A stretch of 64,000 nt of DNA from Phaeotremella fagi (Eukaryota; Basidiomycota; Tremellomycetes; Tremellales; Phaeotremellaceae), in contig BCHU01000012.1 in assembly GCA_001599715.1 (NCBI GenBank), forward strand, positions 558,001-622,000. Reading direction: 5' to 3'. Below the pieces are notes generated by a model, which was given only the letters and a program-made list of their open reading frames with translations, was not told the origin of the DNA and did no database searches. Positions 1 through 12,121 of the stretch are shown here, piece by piece (the stretch's first letter is position 1; every line of letters starts with the position of its first letter). A program made the translations under genes and the position numbers.

Positions 1-67
1 TTGGGGAGGCCCTTCAATGTCGATTGAAGGCGGTCAATTTGATGCTCTCTGTGAATATCACGTTTAA
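1..67 (+). CDS. Possible 3' end of a gene cut by the left edge
   Basis: Frame 2 from the left edge stays open for 21 codons and stops at TAA (65-67). The residues, Gly-rich then ending FDALCEYHV, look protein-like, but there is too little to name a family. A second frame is also open and runs further. This is only a hint that a plus-strand gene ends here. Confidence 0.25.
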   Translation, partial: WGGPSMSIEGGQFDALCEYHV

Positions 68-678
68 TTGGAAGATGATCCAGGACCGATTTGGGAAAAC
101 CTAGGTCGATGTCGACAATTGGGTTTCAAGAGTGGTCGAGGTCGAAGTGAGCTGTGTTACCATTTCATATCGTTAGTTTTCAGTTGTTGGTTTGTCGATT
201 CACCATCAGTATATATAGCAATATATCACATTTTCGTTTTGAGTTTTCGTTGTATCTCATGTAAAATTTTATCATTAGAAAAGGTGAAACGATGTGGCAG
301 AGCCAACTTGTAGATGCTTGTGCAGTACAGTACTCGTACAAGTAGTCATTCCATCCCAATGTGTACATTCACACAACTAGCGTGAGACCCCAAAGGCTAT
401 AGCTCTCTCCTTTATTTTTCTTCCATTGATTGATTAAGCTACAGTACGATATTACAAAGGAAACCAATTTTAGCTTCCTTGTTTCTTTGAATTCCAAAGG
501 TATCCTCGCTTAGCGATCGATAAATCACTTTACCATAATCGGAGTACCGTATAAAATGGTGTACAAATGTTCTTCGAGTATATCAGGATCTTTTTCATCA
601 TTTCTCATTCAGTAAAACTGGAACATTAAAACCATCTCCATAAACTATAAAACTCTCACAAAGTGGCTAAAAAAAAAC
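68..678. other. Intergenic region upstream of the first DUF2235 gene
   Basis: About 600 bases without a convincing gene. The short open frames here (for example 68-313) lack splice or family support. The last 60 bases before the ATG at 679 are A-rich, typical of fungal 5' leaders in this window. No clear TATA box or RNA gene was seen. Confidence 0.5.
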
Positions 679-2923
679 ATGCCCGAACAACATGAAGAAC
701 CACCGACCATCCTATCCCTTCAAAGCCCACCATCTCATAACGAAACCCAAAAGAAACAAGAAACCCCACGTAACCTAATAGTCTTAATGGACGGGACCTC
801 CAACAAATTTTCAGAAAGACCGACAAACATCATCAAACTAGCTCAAATCCTCCAAGTCGATCAGACCCAATTGATGCTCTATGATTCAGGGGTTGGGACG
901 ACTTTACCACCTGGGAGTCAAGCTTGGAATCCACTTAAGAAAGCTTGGAACACTGTTACGGATTTAGCTGTTGCTTGGTACGTTCGTCCTTTTTGATTTT
1001 TATTTTCGACTGTTGACTTGATAAACGTTGTAACAGGAACTTTTCTGAACATGTTCAAAATGCTTATCGATATTTGATGGATCATTATCAGTAGGAGCGA
1101 GATTCTTGCAGGTTTCCCGTTTTTCTTTGGTTGATAATGCGACTCTTTTAGGGAAGGTGACAAGATCTTTATCTTTGGATTTTCTCGAGGTATGTGGTAC
1201 TTTGATTCTGAAGTCAGAAAGTTTTCCTCATCTTCACTACGCTAGGTGCATATTCGGCAAGAGCTCTCGCAGCGATGATTGAAAAAGTAAGTCAATATCG
1301 GAGATCTCAAAAGTGATATCTGGTTCAATAACCCTTTAATCGGTTTAGGTTGGTCTTCTACCCCCTGGAAACTATGGTCAAGTGCCATTGTAAGTGGGAG
1401 TCACAGTACAGGTGTCCAAAGCCTTGAATTTAAACCATTCTCAGGGCGTACAGATTCTACGAAAATTGTCGTACAGGGTTTCAAACCAGTAAAACTCAAG
1501 TTGAACCAGGAACCGAAGGACGATATCCAACTTTCACACCTGCTGAGGGATATAAAGATACGTTTGGAGTTAGTAAATTGGTTCAAGTCCATTTTTTGGG
1601 TGTTTGGGATACAGTCTCGAGTTTACGTTTGTTCACTAAAAAAGGTAAACCCCAATTCATCGAATAGTCGAAAGTGAACTTATTGTAGCTCTACTGTATT
1701 TTAGAGCTCCCTGGTGCATCTGATGTCAACACTGTCACCTTCTTTCGACACGCTCTAGCACTCAACGAACGTCGAGTAAAGTTCCAACCTGTCTATCGTC
1801 GACCCGAACTGAAAAACAGATTTCAAGATCGTGACTACGACGGAGTCTGGGGTTGGCTTAAATGGCGTTTCGGTGGTGAAACCAAATCCGATCCTTATTT
1901 TGGGTTGTCACACGATTTACGGATCAAGGGCATGAAAGTTGGGATTCGGGATTCGAATCATCCGAGGGATGGGATGAAGGTTCAGAGAAGGAAAGAGGTT
2001 TGGTTTATGGGTTGTCATGGTGATGTTGGTGGTGGTGGTGAACTTTGGAGAAGTCATTCTTTGGGAAATATTACTTTAAGGTGAGGTCGTTGGATTTCTT
2101 ATAGCTTACAGTACAACATTCAACAAACGCTGAAATGGCTCACAGATGGATGGTAAGGGAAGCCGAACAATGCGATCTTAAAATTGATCCTGCCTCGTTC
2201 ATCCATGCATCAGCCTGGAGGGAGGTCAAATCAGTAGAAAGAAAACTGGATTCACTAGGTCTCTTTTCGAATTTCTACGTTCATCAACCGTTACACAACT
2301 ACGCGATCAGTTCAGAGGACGAAACCGAGAGAAGAAATTATCTGAAGAGAGCTCTTACACCAGGAATACTCAGTCATCTCATAGAATTAGCTTCTCAAGC
2401 TGATACAGTTGGGAATGAGATTCCTGATGACGAAGAAAGTAAGAAGGAGTATAACGTCGATGATATAACCAAGAATATTCATCCGTCTCTTAAATGGCCT
2501 TATTGGGTTATGGAATTTATGCCTATCAGTTCCAGAGAGTATATGCGTGATGCCACACCTGATCATTATTCTTGGCGGTAGGTCAATTGTGTACAACACA
2601 TTCTACGTTATAGCCACTGAAATGGTTTCCTTAGTGCCAATCTTGGAAATTTTAGATACATGATTCCGGATGGTCAAAAAATTCATCGTTCAGTACAAAA
2701 TCGTTTGAAAATCGATCAAGAGAATTCGAAAACCCAACAAATTACTACCAAGTCGACGTTCAAATCACATCTTAGGACCAACGATCAAAACGATGGAACT
2801 GAATCAACCACCAGAAATTTGGTTCGTAAATGGCAACACCCGTCCAATTTCTTCCCTGATGGAACCAAATGGGAGGATTTGGCGGATCTCCAAAATAGTC
2901 CACCTGGAGGATGGGAAGATTGA
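679..2923 (+). CDS. DUF2235 (Tle1-like alpha/beta hydrolase) protein A
   Basis: A predicted cytosolic alpha/beta hydrolase of the DUF2235 family, the fold also used by bacterial Tle1 phospholipases; its fungal substrate is unknown. About nine exons give roughly 590 residues. The N-terminal motif RNLIVLMDGTSN is the family signature. The nucleophile elbow GFSRG is split by an intron near 1190. GVWDTVSS carries the likely catalytic Asp, and MGCHGDVGGG carries the likely catalytic His. The protein ends in PPGGWED. The start is the first ATG of the open frame, after an A-rich leader. A paralog lies tail to tail at 3159-5282 and ends in the same PPGGWE motif. Catalytic residues are intact, so this is not a pseudogene. 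The family call is firm; lipase activity is inferred. Confidence 0.88.
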
Positions 2924-3158
2924 TTGGAGATTGGGAATGGGGAATGATGTGATGAATCTGTACTTTCATGAAGGTGTCTTTCAGAATCAAATGTGTATTG
3001 AACATGTAGGTTTGCATAAGCGATAGAATACTATAAAACCAATAAACACTCTTTGAAATCTGAAAATTAACATGAAACTCGATGACCCATCTCTTTCCCA
3101 TCACTATACACAAAAGCCTCCATAATATCAACCATCGACTCGCTTAAATTGAGGGAGA

Positions 3159-5282
3159 CTACTCCTCCCATCCACCAGGTGGTGAGACAGTCCCATCAGT
3201 CAACCCGTCCCAAGTTAAATTACCTGGAAGTAGATGGATTGGTTTTTGCCATTTCCCACCGACAGGAGTTACCAGATTATATTTATCGTTTTGAAGTCGT
3301 AATTGAACTGTTCGATGAATCTTTTGATTCTCTGATAACATGATTCTGTATCTTCCACGGTTTTGACTAATAGCGATTGTTCAGCTTCGATACGATGTAT
3401 GACAGAAACCAGAAACTGACCGCCATGAATAATGATCAGTACCCTTCTTCCCACCAGCTCCACCACTATACATTCTAGTCTGTAGAATAAAAAACTCCAA
3501 GATCCAATAAAGACCTTTAAGAGATTCATGAATAGGTTGTTTCAAATCATTAACGTTTTCACCTTTAGAATCGGTTTCAGCAGCCAATTGAAGAAGGTTA
3601 TGAATTTCGATGGAAGGGAGTGTTTTGCGTAGGAATTGACGTCTTTCGCTTTCCTCTTCGAAAGTTAGTTGATCGGCGTTGTGGATGACTCGGTCGACTA
3701 ATTGGTTTTCGAGGATTTTGAGATTGGTCAATCGTTCGGTTACTCTTTGAGGGGAGGTTAGGGCTGTGGAGTTGATATAACCAGAAGGATCGATTTTAAG
3801 TCCACATTCTTCAGCTTCGCGAACCATCCATCTAGACCATAGTTAGTCAGTTTTTGTTTCTAACAATGAGACCAACAATTCTAACTGACCTGAAAGTGAT
3901 ACTAGTGATAGATTCAGCACCTAACAAAGTATTACCACCTCCAACATCAGAATGACAACCCATAAACCAAACTTCTTTAACTTTATCTCGTAGAACTCCA
4001 GAACCAGGATGAGTGGGATCATCCAAACCAACCTCTTTGGCGGTAGCGTTTAAATCGACAAATACAGGTGGTGGAGGTCTTTTACCAACGACACCATCCC
4101 AGAACCATCTGAGACCACCGATGAAACCTTTGTATTTTGGATATTCATCTCGAACGTGAACGTGAATATCGGGACGACGGTAGACTGGTTGAAATTTAGC
4201 TCGACGTTCGTTGAGAGCTAATGCGTGTCGGAAGAAATGGACTGCTCCGACGCTGGAGGCGAACGGAAGTTCTGGGAATGATTAGTATCATCTTTCGTCG
4301 GTTGAGTTAGGCTGGTGCTTACCCTTGATATCAGCTCCTCCTAAGCTGGCGACTGTATCCCAAACTCCAAGGAAGTGGACGTTGACCAATTTGCTAAGAC
4401 CAAAAGTTCTCCGATATCCTTCAGCTAAGGTTGGAGTTTTGTCGTCACCTCTTGGATCATCGTTGTTTGGATCGATGTAGACCTTGTAGGCCCTGAATAT
4501 AGTGAAGAAATTCAGTTATGGTCTTCCTTTTGCTGGTCCGTCAACTGAACTCACAGTGGAACTTGACTGTAGTTTCCTGCAGGGAGAAGTCCGATCTGGT
4601 AAAATTATCAGCTTGCTTCTAAGTGTTGCAATACCTGAATGATTGAAACCCACCTTTTCAATCATTCCAGCAAGGCATCTGGCGGAGTACGAGCCTAAGA
4701 GGATTGATGAGCTCGGAGTTGTATTATCAAAACGAAGGATCTCTACCTCGAGAAAAACCGAAAATGTAAATTTTATCCCCATCCCTGTGAGTCATAAGCA
4801 TTTGCACATCCGTAAAGCATCATAAAACTCACTTATAATGATCCATCAAAAAGCGATAAGCGTTTTGAACGTGTTCAGGAAAGTTCCTATGATGGCACAT
4901 AATCAGTCTTCAGAATCGTTCAAACCACTGACAGAACCTACCAAGCAAAAGCGAAATCAGTGAGTTCAGCCCAATTTGATTTAAGAGCGCCCCAGGTACT
5001 ACTACCAGGAGGTAAAGTGGTTCCAATACCTGAATCATAAAACATCAACTGGGTTTGATCGACTTGAAGAATTTGAGCAAGTTGAATGACGTTAGTTGGC
5101 TTGAGTGAGTATTCGTTAGCCGTTCCGTCCATTAGGACTACTAAGTTACGGGGCGGTGGGAATGGTGGGGAGGGGGGTGATTTTGGATGATCATTTTGAA
5201 GTGGGGAGTGGGATGATGATGGTGAGAGTTGGAGGGGTTCGGGGATTGATGCTGGGGAGAGGAAGGGTTTAGGTTCTGACAT
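3159..5282 (-). CDS. DUF2235 (Tle1-like alpha/beta hydrolase) protein B
   Basis: Paralog of the gene at 679-2923 on the opposite strand; the two 3' ends are about 235 bases apart. Exons joined from 5282 downward give roughly 545 residues. The start is preceded by a Ser/Pro-rich leader, then RNLVVLMDGTAN. GFSRG lies near 4740-4755, GVWDTVASL near 4340-4375, and MGCHSDVGGG near 3935-3970. The C-terminus is PPGGWEE. Blocks shared with the neighbour include LAQILQVDQTQLM, YDSGxGTTLPPGS, FFRHALALNERR and RWMVREAEECGLKIDP. Compared with copy A the tail holds a Gly-rich insert, and the N-terminus is Pro/Ser-rich. The catalytic set is intact. The hydrolase family is clear; the substrate is unknown. 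Confidence 0.87.
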
Positions 5283-6044
5283 TTCTGTCCTGTTACCTGG
5301 AATGGGTGGTGTATCTGTTTCGTTCTTTGTAACTGTTTGATGAATTGATAGTAGAATGGTAAGAGATAGAGGAAGAAGAAGGAAGAAGAGATGGGAAGAG
5401 TCAACGTTCGTTAAATGATAAAATTGAGTTGAGTTAACAGCTGACTGGACTGGGTTGACACACAGATCAAAAGGACCTCCTTTGATGAATTGATGAAACT
5501 GTGAATCGAGTCAATAAATATCTTGGCACCTTCCCTTCTCTTGTCTGAGAGGTAGTATATGGGTGATAATTGGAGTAGTTATCATATCTACATGGTTCAT
5601 TGCTCCCACTCGAATTGCACAGTTGACACCAGGGAAGGAAGGGATGCTAAAAGGAACGGTACGGTAACTTAACCTTTAGCCTCACTAACTTTACTTAAGG
5701 TTTCAAAATTCCCGTTCCGAGAGTTTCGGTCAATTTGATCCAAATGAGTTGTAGTAAATTTGACGATGGATGACTGTGATACTGTGAGTTGAGGTGTTGA
5801 CTAGATGCAGAGGTGGATGCAGCCTACAGTTCTTCATCAATACACTATACGTATGTAGATTCTCTTGATACTCAAAGGGGCTGAATGCATCATATACTTA
5901 CGGGCAAGTCAACATAAGATATCAACATCACTGCCACTTGTCAGACATCCTTTCAATTTGCACGGTTCATTCATCAATCACTCAAGTGAATTAATTGTAC
6001 ATTTCTTAAACTCTTAATCCCAACTCCTTGTGACATTGACAGAA
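5283..6044. other. Divergent promoter region between DUF2235-B and the SLATT gene
   Basis: About 760 bases between two divergent starts. No open frame with splice support and no RNA gene was seen. The stretch just before 6045 is C/T-rich. It must hold the promoters of both flanking genes. Confidence 0.5.
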
Positions 6045-6951
6045 ATGGCTACTCCCGTTAACCCACCGTCCCAGAACATCAACCCCATCCCAGAAGTCCC
6101 ATCATCAACAAATCACGTTCATCCACCATCAACCTCAATTCCCTCAGAAGAACACGATCAAAGTAAAATCCCTTCAACGACCACCAACACTACTGAAAAC
6201 ATCCCCAGGAATAATGGATCCACCACCACCTTCATCTCATCCAGCGATACATTATTTGAACGTATTCTAAATCGACAATTAGCAATCACCAAAAGGGAAT
6301 GGAAACCTTTTTGGCCGTTTACGGCAATCTTCCTCGTCCTGGCTGATATCACCATCAGTATTTCAGTCATCGTTCTTACGACTATCATCGCTTCTTATAG
6401 CGATACTCGACCTGAGGTTATTAGAGGTTTAGCGATTACTTCCACCGTTTTAGCTGCTTTGGCTGCTTTACTCAAAGGGACTGTGAGTCACCCCCTCTTT
6501 TTCTTCTACATCATCAAACATCCAAATTACCAATCTTGTTCTCGAATTTGTTGACTGATACTTTCGTCTTAGGGTTTACCAAACTCAGCATATCACTGTG
6601 AAAGAAAACTTTCAAAATACTACGAAAAGTTAGAAACCCTCCAAGTCGAATGTAACCTCTGTCGTCTCAAACCCAACTCCAAAGATGAAAATAACAAAGA
6701 AAACGATGGAAATGGGAATCTGAAAGAATTAAAATCAATCCATGACATCCACGAAACAACCTTAAAAAATTTATTGGAAGATTGGGATGCTATTTCTAAT
6801 CAGATTGAATCGGTTGGTACACAAGCTTTTTCAGCGTAGGTCCAAGACTTTTCCCCTGAAATCCAGAATCTGTTTTGTTTTGCTGACAACGATAATTGAT
6901 AGATTTGGTTGGGGCGCTGCTACGGCAAAGAATAAACCTTCCTCCGATTGA
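6045..6951 (+). CDS. SLATT-type two-helix membrane protein (fungal)
   Basis: About 250 residues from three exons (introns near 6484-6571 and 6837-6900). A Pro/Ser/Thr-rich N-terminal tail of about 80 residues precedes two membrane helices, roughly residues 100-122 and 130-148. The second helix leads into LLKGTGLPNSAYHC and a charged coiled-coil-like stretch. This two-helix plus LKGxGLP layout matches the fungal SLATT family (SMODS- and SLOG-associating 2TM effector domain). In bacteria, SLATT proteins are proposed membrane effectors of nucleotide-linked immune systems; the fungal role is not known. The open frame could begin at GTG 6030, but the ATG at 6045 is the sensible start. It is divergent from a DUF2235 hydrolase. 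The fold call is good; any defence role is inference. Confidence 0.75.
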
Positions 6952-7549
6952 TTCTTAGTCTTACTTCAGGGTGGTAACTTGATGGTTTAGCGTTCTTGAA
7001 GTATTCAGGGTGCAGCAGGAAAAGTCATAGCAAAAGAAAAAGATGCGGTCGAGATGAAAGGATTACGGAGCTGTACAAAAACCTCCACCGTTCACTGCGT
7101 CGATCTTTCGCATTTGATTATCCTACTAAGGAGAGGTTGAACTTGACGCTATGTTCCGCTTGAACCCTAGTTCGGTCTTGAAGGGATAGTTATTTATACA
7201 CCCTCTGCACAATTACTACCCATAAAAGATCTGAGCAACTAATAAAAGTGGCATTGTTCCCAATGTGGCTCGAGCTATTGTTTCACCTTATTGCATGTGC
7301 TTTTCTTTCGAAATTCTTTGACGATCGAGAACGCATTCGGTCAGAAAAATTAGTTAAGCAAGAGGGTATATAAGAGGGAGTCCAAAAACGTTGTTCAAGT
7401 CATATCATTAACATACACCTTCTTTTCTCTCATTTTTCTTACCATTCCCCCACCATAAATCTTGTTCTCTCTACACAATAAACACATTCATTTAATCAAA
7501 CACAAATACTAAACCACAGAAATCCCCTCAGACTACCCCACCTAAAAAA
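6952..7549. other. Intergenic region with TATA-containing promoter
   Basis: No gene seen. The downstream part holds a TATA-like element (7367-7373) and a long C/T-rich leader reaching the ATG at 7550, as expected for a strongly expressed gene encoding a secreted protein. Confidence 0.5.
7367..7373 (+). promoter_or_regulatory. TATA box of the secreted protein gene
   Basis: TATATAA lies about 180 bases upstream of the ATG at 7550 and is followed by a pyrimidine-rich leader. The position leaves room for a leader of roughly 100-150 nt. Confidence 0.55.
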
Positions 7550-8869
7550 ATGAGATTCTCAATTCTCCTCCTAACTCTCCTCCCATTGATCTCCGCCACC
7601 TTCCTTCCAGAAAGAAATCAAATTCATTCACCAACCATCGTTAAAAGATCCGTCATCGCTCCAGTAGAAGCTGGAAAAGTCGAGAAGAGATGTACGACCA
7701 ATGCTGAATGTCTCGCTAGGGGCTTACCTCTTTTGAAGCAGAAGAAAAGGGCTTTGGGGGGTCGTCATCATCCAAGTCTTACTGCTCCTGTTTCGTAGGT
7801 TCTTGGGCATTCTCGTTCTCAGTTAGGTACTGACTGATAGTTGTGCATCTTTAGGTGTTCAGGTTATTTGGCTGTTTATTGTGGCAATGATTTACAAGGT
7901 TATCTCGCTAAATCCGTTGATACCGGTATATATGGTTCTTTCACCACTGTAAGTGGAAATCATTCTGAGATCCTTGGATAGTAATAAAACTAACTACTCT
8001 ACTTGCACTGTATCGCTAACAGGATAAGAGTGCTGTAAGTGAAACGAACTTACCGTTTTGTGTGTTTAAAAGGATTTAACCCAATTTCATCAGGCGCTTA
8101 ACGTCCATTTCACCGCTTCATCAACATCGCTCACTTCTGAGTTAAACATTGATATCACTGCTGCTACAGCTTACAACGGATATCTCTTCCTTGGTGCTGG
8201 TAAGTCTTCCCTCTAATATCAACGACATCTTTGTATCTCATTTATGATATAGCCGTCGGTGGTCTCAGTCCCGGTCCAGATTTCTCAAGTTCAAGTCCAA
8301 AGTAAGTTAAACAACCAACTTACACAAAAATGTCCTGATTTCCTTGATAGCTACGCCGTCCTCACTGGTCTAGCTGCTACAGGTAGATTCACTCCCCACT
8401 GAACATAAAACTGACCAAAAAGAACCTGGAGGTTCACCACCTGTAACAGCAAGTAACGGTTATACCCATGCATCAGGTACCTCTGAGAAAGTCGAAAGTG
8501 CAATCGTAAGTCCAACTCACCACCCTTCATCTCTTGACCTAACAACAAATCGATAGTGGACATACAGTCATCAAACCAAAATCGTTACCCCATCTTGGAT
8601 AAACAGTAATGGTAATTCTGCTGCGACTTATTTAGCTCTTATTCAAGGTAGATTAATTCTAACTTCATAAACACAGGAATGATAATTGATTCACAAATCT
8701 TATAGATAAAGTCGTCCTCACTGGAAGTGTCAGTGCTTATTCTACCAAGTTTGGCTCTACCTCTTCACCAGTCAAAGCTATCGTACGTCTCTCATCTAAG
8801 AGTTCATTTTGCAAGTTTCGAAAACTGACTCAATACATTCTTCAGACACTTAAATTCGTTTCCGCTTGA
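7550..8869 (+). CDS. Secreted protein of unknown function with Kex2-like dibasic sites
   Basis: Many short exons (about nine or ten) with introns of about 50 nt encode roughly 280 residues. The N-terminus MRFSILLLTLLPLISA is a clear signal peptide, probably cleaved after residue 16-18. Three Lys-Arg sites follow in IVKR, VEKR and QKKR, the last ahead of a Gly/His patch; these suit Kex2 processing. The rest is Ser/Thr/Gly-rich with few charges and repeated beta-like segments (YLAVYCGND, AVLTGLAAT, KVVLTGSVSAYS). It ends in LKFVSA at 8869. I do not recognise a named family; a cell-wall or extracellular adhesive protein is possible. The upstream TATA box and C/T-rich leader suggest high expression. 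Confidence 0.7.
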
Positions 8870-9134
8870 TCCTCGATCGTTGGTCAATCTAAACGTTCTC
8901 GTTTGAACTTGGTGTGATGATTTTTGAGTTGTTGATTTCTCTTTTTCTTCTTGGACAATGGACATTCACGGATACCCAATTTCTTTATACTTTAGTATAA
9001 TCCTATATAGTTAATAATACACTCTTTTCGGACGATTTTCAATAGTCATCACTCCTCTAATACCGATGAAATCCTGTTCTCCTAATCGCAGTACCTATCA
9101 GTAGGAAGATTGCATCACAAAACAATAACTTGAA

Positions 9135-10294
9135 TCATCTCCGCAGATTCTCGTCAATACTAATCAACCCAGCCCAACCCTCCCTAACCCAATGTCCAGC
9201 TTGTTCCCTAACGTCCGGAACCCCAACAACCTCTTTCCCCACCAACCCCAAATCCCTAGCCCGTCCTTGAACCCCAACATCGTTCCTCCCAACCGAATCA
9301 ATCCGAGAATGAAGTTCCCCATTCGCATTCCATAGATTCCTTAGACGGTCTGAACGATTGATAGCAGTTCGAGAAGTCGTCGTTAGTCTTAGGGTTGAGA
9401 GGGTGTTTTGTAGATGCGGGATTAGGGGGGTTAGGGATTGGGTTGGGGATGGGATAGGTAGGGAGATGTAGATTGGTAAAATGATTGTCAGGAGTAAACT
9501 CCGATAGGTGTTTATCGTCGATGAGAGCTATATTGATGTTTGATCAATTTCTACTCTCGAGTCAAATAAACCTCATAACTTACATGCAAACAATCACCTT
9601 GATCGACTCTCAAATCCCAAAAGAATCTAACTCCCAACTCCACTAACGCGCTCAACCCCATAACCCAAGCGAAATGATTTCTCCACCGTCTACTCCTCCT
9701 TCCTGCGTCCTCACCGCCAATCCATTTCCAACCCATCAACCCCAGAACGATAACCTGTCCGATATACGGTGCAGTCACATATGGTATCGAAGATAAAAAA
9801 AAATCTTCTTTCGTGTTACACCATACACAGTTCATCATTGCTAAATGACCGAATCTGACGTAAAGAAATCTAGGTTCCAACGTCGTTAACCTGTTCAACA
9901 ATAATTCTAGCAGGGGGTTCGTTAGTTCCGTGGTATTTTGGGTTAACGAATTTGAACTTGATTTCGAGATGGATTGGGCGGCTTTGGATAAGACTTTTGA
10001 ACGTAGGATATCGTTTCCTATCAGAATAGGAAATTTGTTGTTTGTGAAGATATCGTATGGAGGTGATATCAGTTGAGATAGGTAGTACAAGGTGTTGACA
10101 GCCGTTATGACTAGTATTGTACGAGGTATTGGTGTTTTGGGAGTTGGTAGGTGATGCTGATGAGGAGGTTGATTTCTCCTTTGGACGATGGCTAGGATAC
10201 GTGGAAGTAAGGTTGGAAGTGCGATAGCCAAGACTAGAATAATGAGACCTTGGTACGCCTTTATTGTCGAGATTATCGACGCGATCGTAGTCAT
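9135..10294 (-). CDS. Multi-pass membrane protein of unknown function
   Basis: Two exons joined by an intron near 9537-9582 (donor GTAAGT after DCLH, acceptor ATAG) encode about 370 residues. Five hydrophobic stretches are visible: YQGLIILVLAIALPTLL, TILVITAVNTLYYLSQLI, PYIGQVIVLGLMGWKWI, FAWVMGLSALVELGVRF, and in exon 2 YRSLLLTIILPIYISLPI. Between helices 2 and 3 is a conserved-looking soluble segment with PYDIFTNNKFPILIGND and LEPRFLYVRFGH. The C-terminal 110 residues are hydrophilic. This looks like a conserved fungal endomembrane protein, but I cannot name it. It is convergent with the secreted protein gene and divergent from the oxygenase gene. Confidence 0.7.
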
Positions 10295-10501
10295 ATTGTC
10301 ATTCTCTTCGTGTTCGTGTCAATAGAGTGTGTCGTCGTTTTGTTCTTTAAATGGGAAAGTTATAAGGATTGAGGTAAAACGAAACGAAAAGATCACGTCC
10401 TGCTGAATGTTTTAGAGTTGTTGGTTCCGTTGGAAAGATCTTTAAGAACTCAATTCCAACATCTTATCTCTCCATCTTACATATCCTTACCAACTACAAC
10501 A

Positions 10502-11791
10502 ATGTCAACATCCTCAATGATACCAACAATAGATCTAGCAAAAGATTCCCCTGAAAGGCAAGCAGAACTCATAAAACATGCTCTAGGTTCAGTTGGATTT
10601 TTCGCTGTTCAAAATGCGGGTCCAACGATTGAAGACACACAAGCGATGTTTGATCAGGTGAATTGTCTATCACAGCCATAACTGATACTAACATTTATCA
10701 GTCAAAAATATTCTTTGGATTGGATATGAAGGAGAAAGAAGAATATCTAGCTGGACCTAGTGGATCTGGATATACTAAATTAATGTCCCAAGCTCTGGGT
10801 GAGGGCAAGAGGGATCACAAAGAGTGAGTATCGACGGAGATCACAACTCAACGAAACAAGAACATTCTCATATGGGAAATACTGCTCCCGCGAAACCCAA
10901 CCACTTCCACCACCATACAAAAACTCCGTCGAAGCCACAACATCTATCAAAAGATTCTATCAAGCTTGCCATGACGTTTCTGAACGTTTGATGGAATTGT
11001 TCGCTCTGGCCCTCGAACTTCCCCAAGAACATTTTAGGGATAGTCATGCGTTCGGCGAGAATACTGCTATGAGTCTTATCCATTATCCAGCTTTGGATTT
11101 GGAGGAACGGGGTAGATTGGGTGAGATGGATATACGGGCTGGAGGTGGGTTTTAAATTTCGAGTATCAGTTTTGAGTGATTCTGATATAATTTGTAGAAC
11201 ACAAGGATTGGGGAACTATGACATTATGTAAGATCTAGATTTCATCTATTCAAAAGATGGAATTTGTACTCAAAATGTGATCAACAGTGTTTCAACAACC
11301 AGGAGGTCAACCTGGATTAGAAGTCTATCTCCCTTCCCCCGAAGACGATACCAAAACACAATGGAAATGGTATCCAGCGCCTGTACCCCCATCAGGCTCT
11401 TTCCTCGTCAACGTAGGCTTGGGGATGGAATTATGGTCAGGTGGGAATTACAAAGCTACACTTCATCGTGTCATCTTTCCAGATCTCCCTGATCAAGATC
11501 AAGGATTGGTGGATAGGTATACTATTGGGTTTTTCGTTCAACCGGATGATGATGTGGTGTGTAGCTATGATTTCGTGATTGGACTGTTGATTGATTAGTC
11601 GTTTTTAGGCCTTTCAACCTGTCTTACCCGGTGGCAAGATCGATACTTCAGTTGAAGCTATTACATCAGGTCAACTGTTCGATATGAAATTGAAAGAGAG
11701 TATGAACAGATTCAAGAATTTAACACAAAGTTCGAATGAGGTGGAGACCAGTAAGGAGTTGGTTAACGGCACTCCGAGCGTTTTGGTATAA
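10502..11791 (+). CDS. 2-oxoglutarate/Fe(II) dioxygenase, isopenicillin N synthase-like
   Basis: A soluble dioxygenase of the IPNS-like 2OG family, about 355 residues. The N-terminal non-haem dioxygenase part starts MSTSSMIPTIDLAKDS and includes SVGFFAVQNAG. The Fe(II)-binding set is visible: HKD in GGEHKDWGTMT (across two small exons near 11199-11229) and the distal His in KATLHRV. The 2OG-binding Arg is in DRYTIGFFVQ. One intron, 10824-10860, is only 37 nt, and splicing it out gives the in-frame join KETFSYGKY. The open frame extends up to TTG 10418, but the ATG at 10502 is the likely start. The substrate cannot be told; this family hydroxylates or desaturates many small molecules. No biosynthetic cluster surrounds it. 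Confidence 0.85.
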
Positions 11792-12121
11792 ATTGGTTCT
11801 TGAAAGGTTTGAGATCAATGTACGAATTTCAAGGTTGTATTAGTCTCACTGGGGATGTTCAAGTTGTCTTCTCATGGCTTGTGAGGAATACCGGACTTGG
11901 TGTTCAGAAAGATTTTATGTTTTCATAACAGGTTGTACAAGTACATAGAGAAACGTTTCATGAATTTCGTCATTCGTAACAAGAATAAAACTCCAAAAAG
12001 AATGATATCAAAAGCCGAAAATAGTAAAAGAATGTCGCCATCGTTACAGAAAAAGAAAGTCAATTACATCAATGAGAAAGCGGAAAGAAAGAAGATGAGA
12101 AACAATATATCGGTAAGGGGT

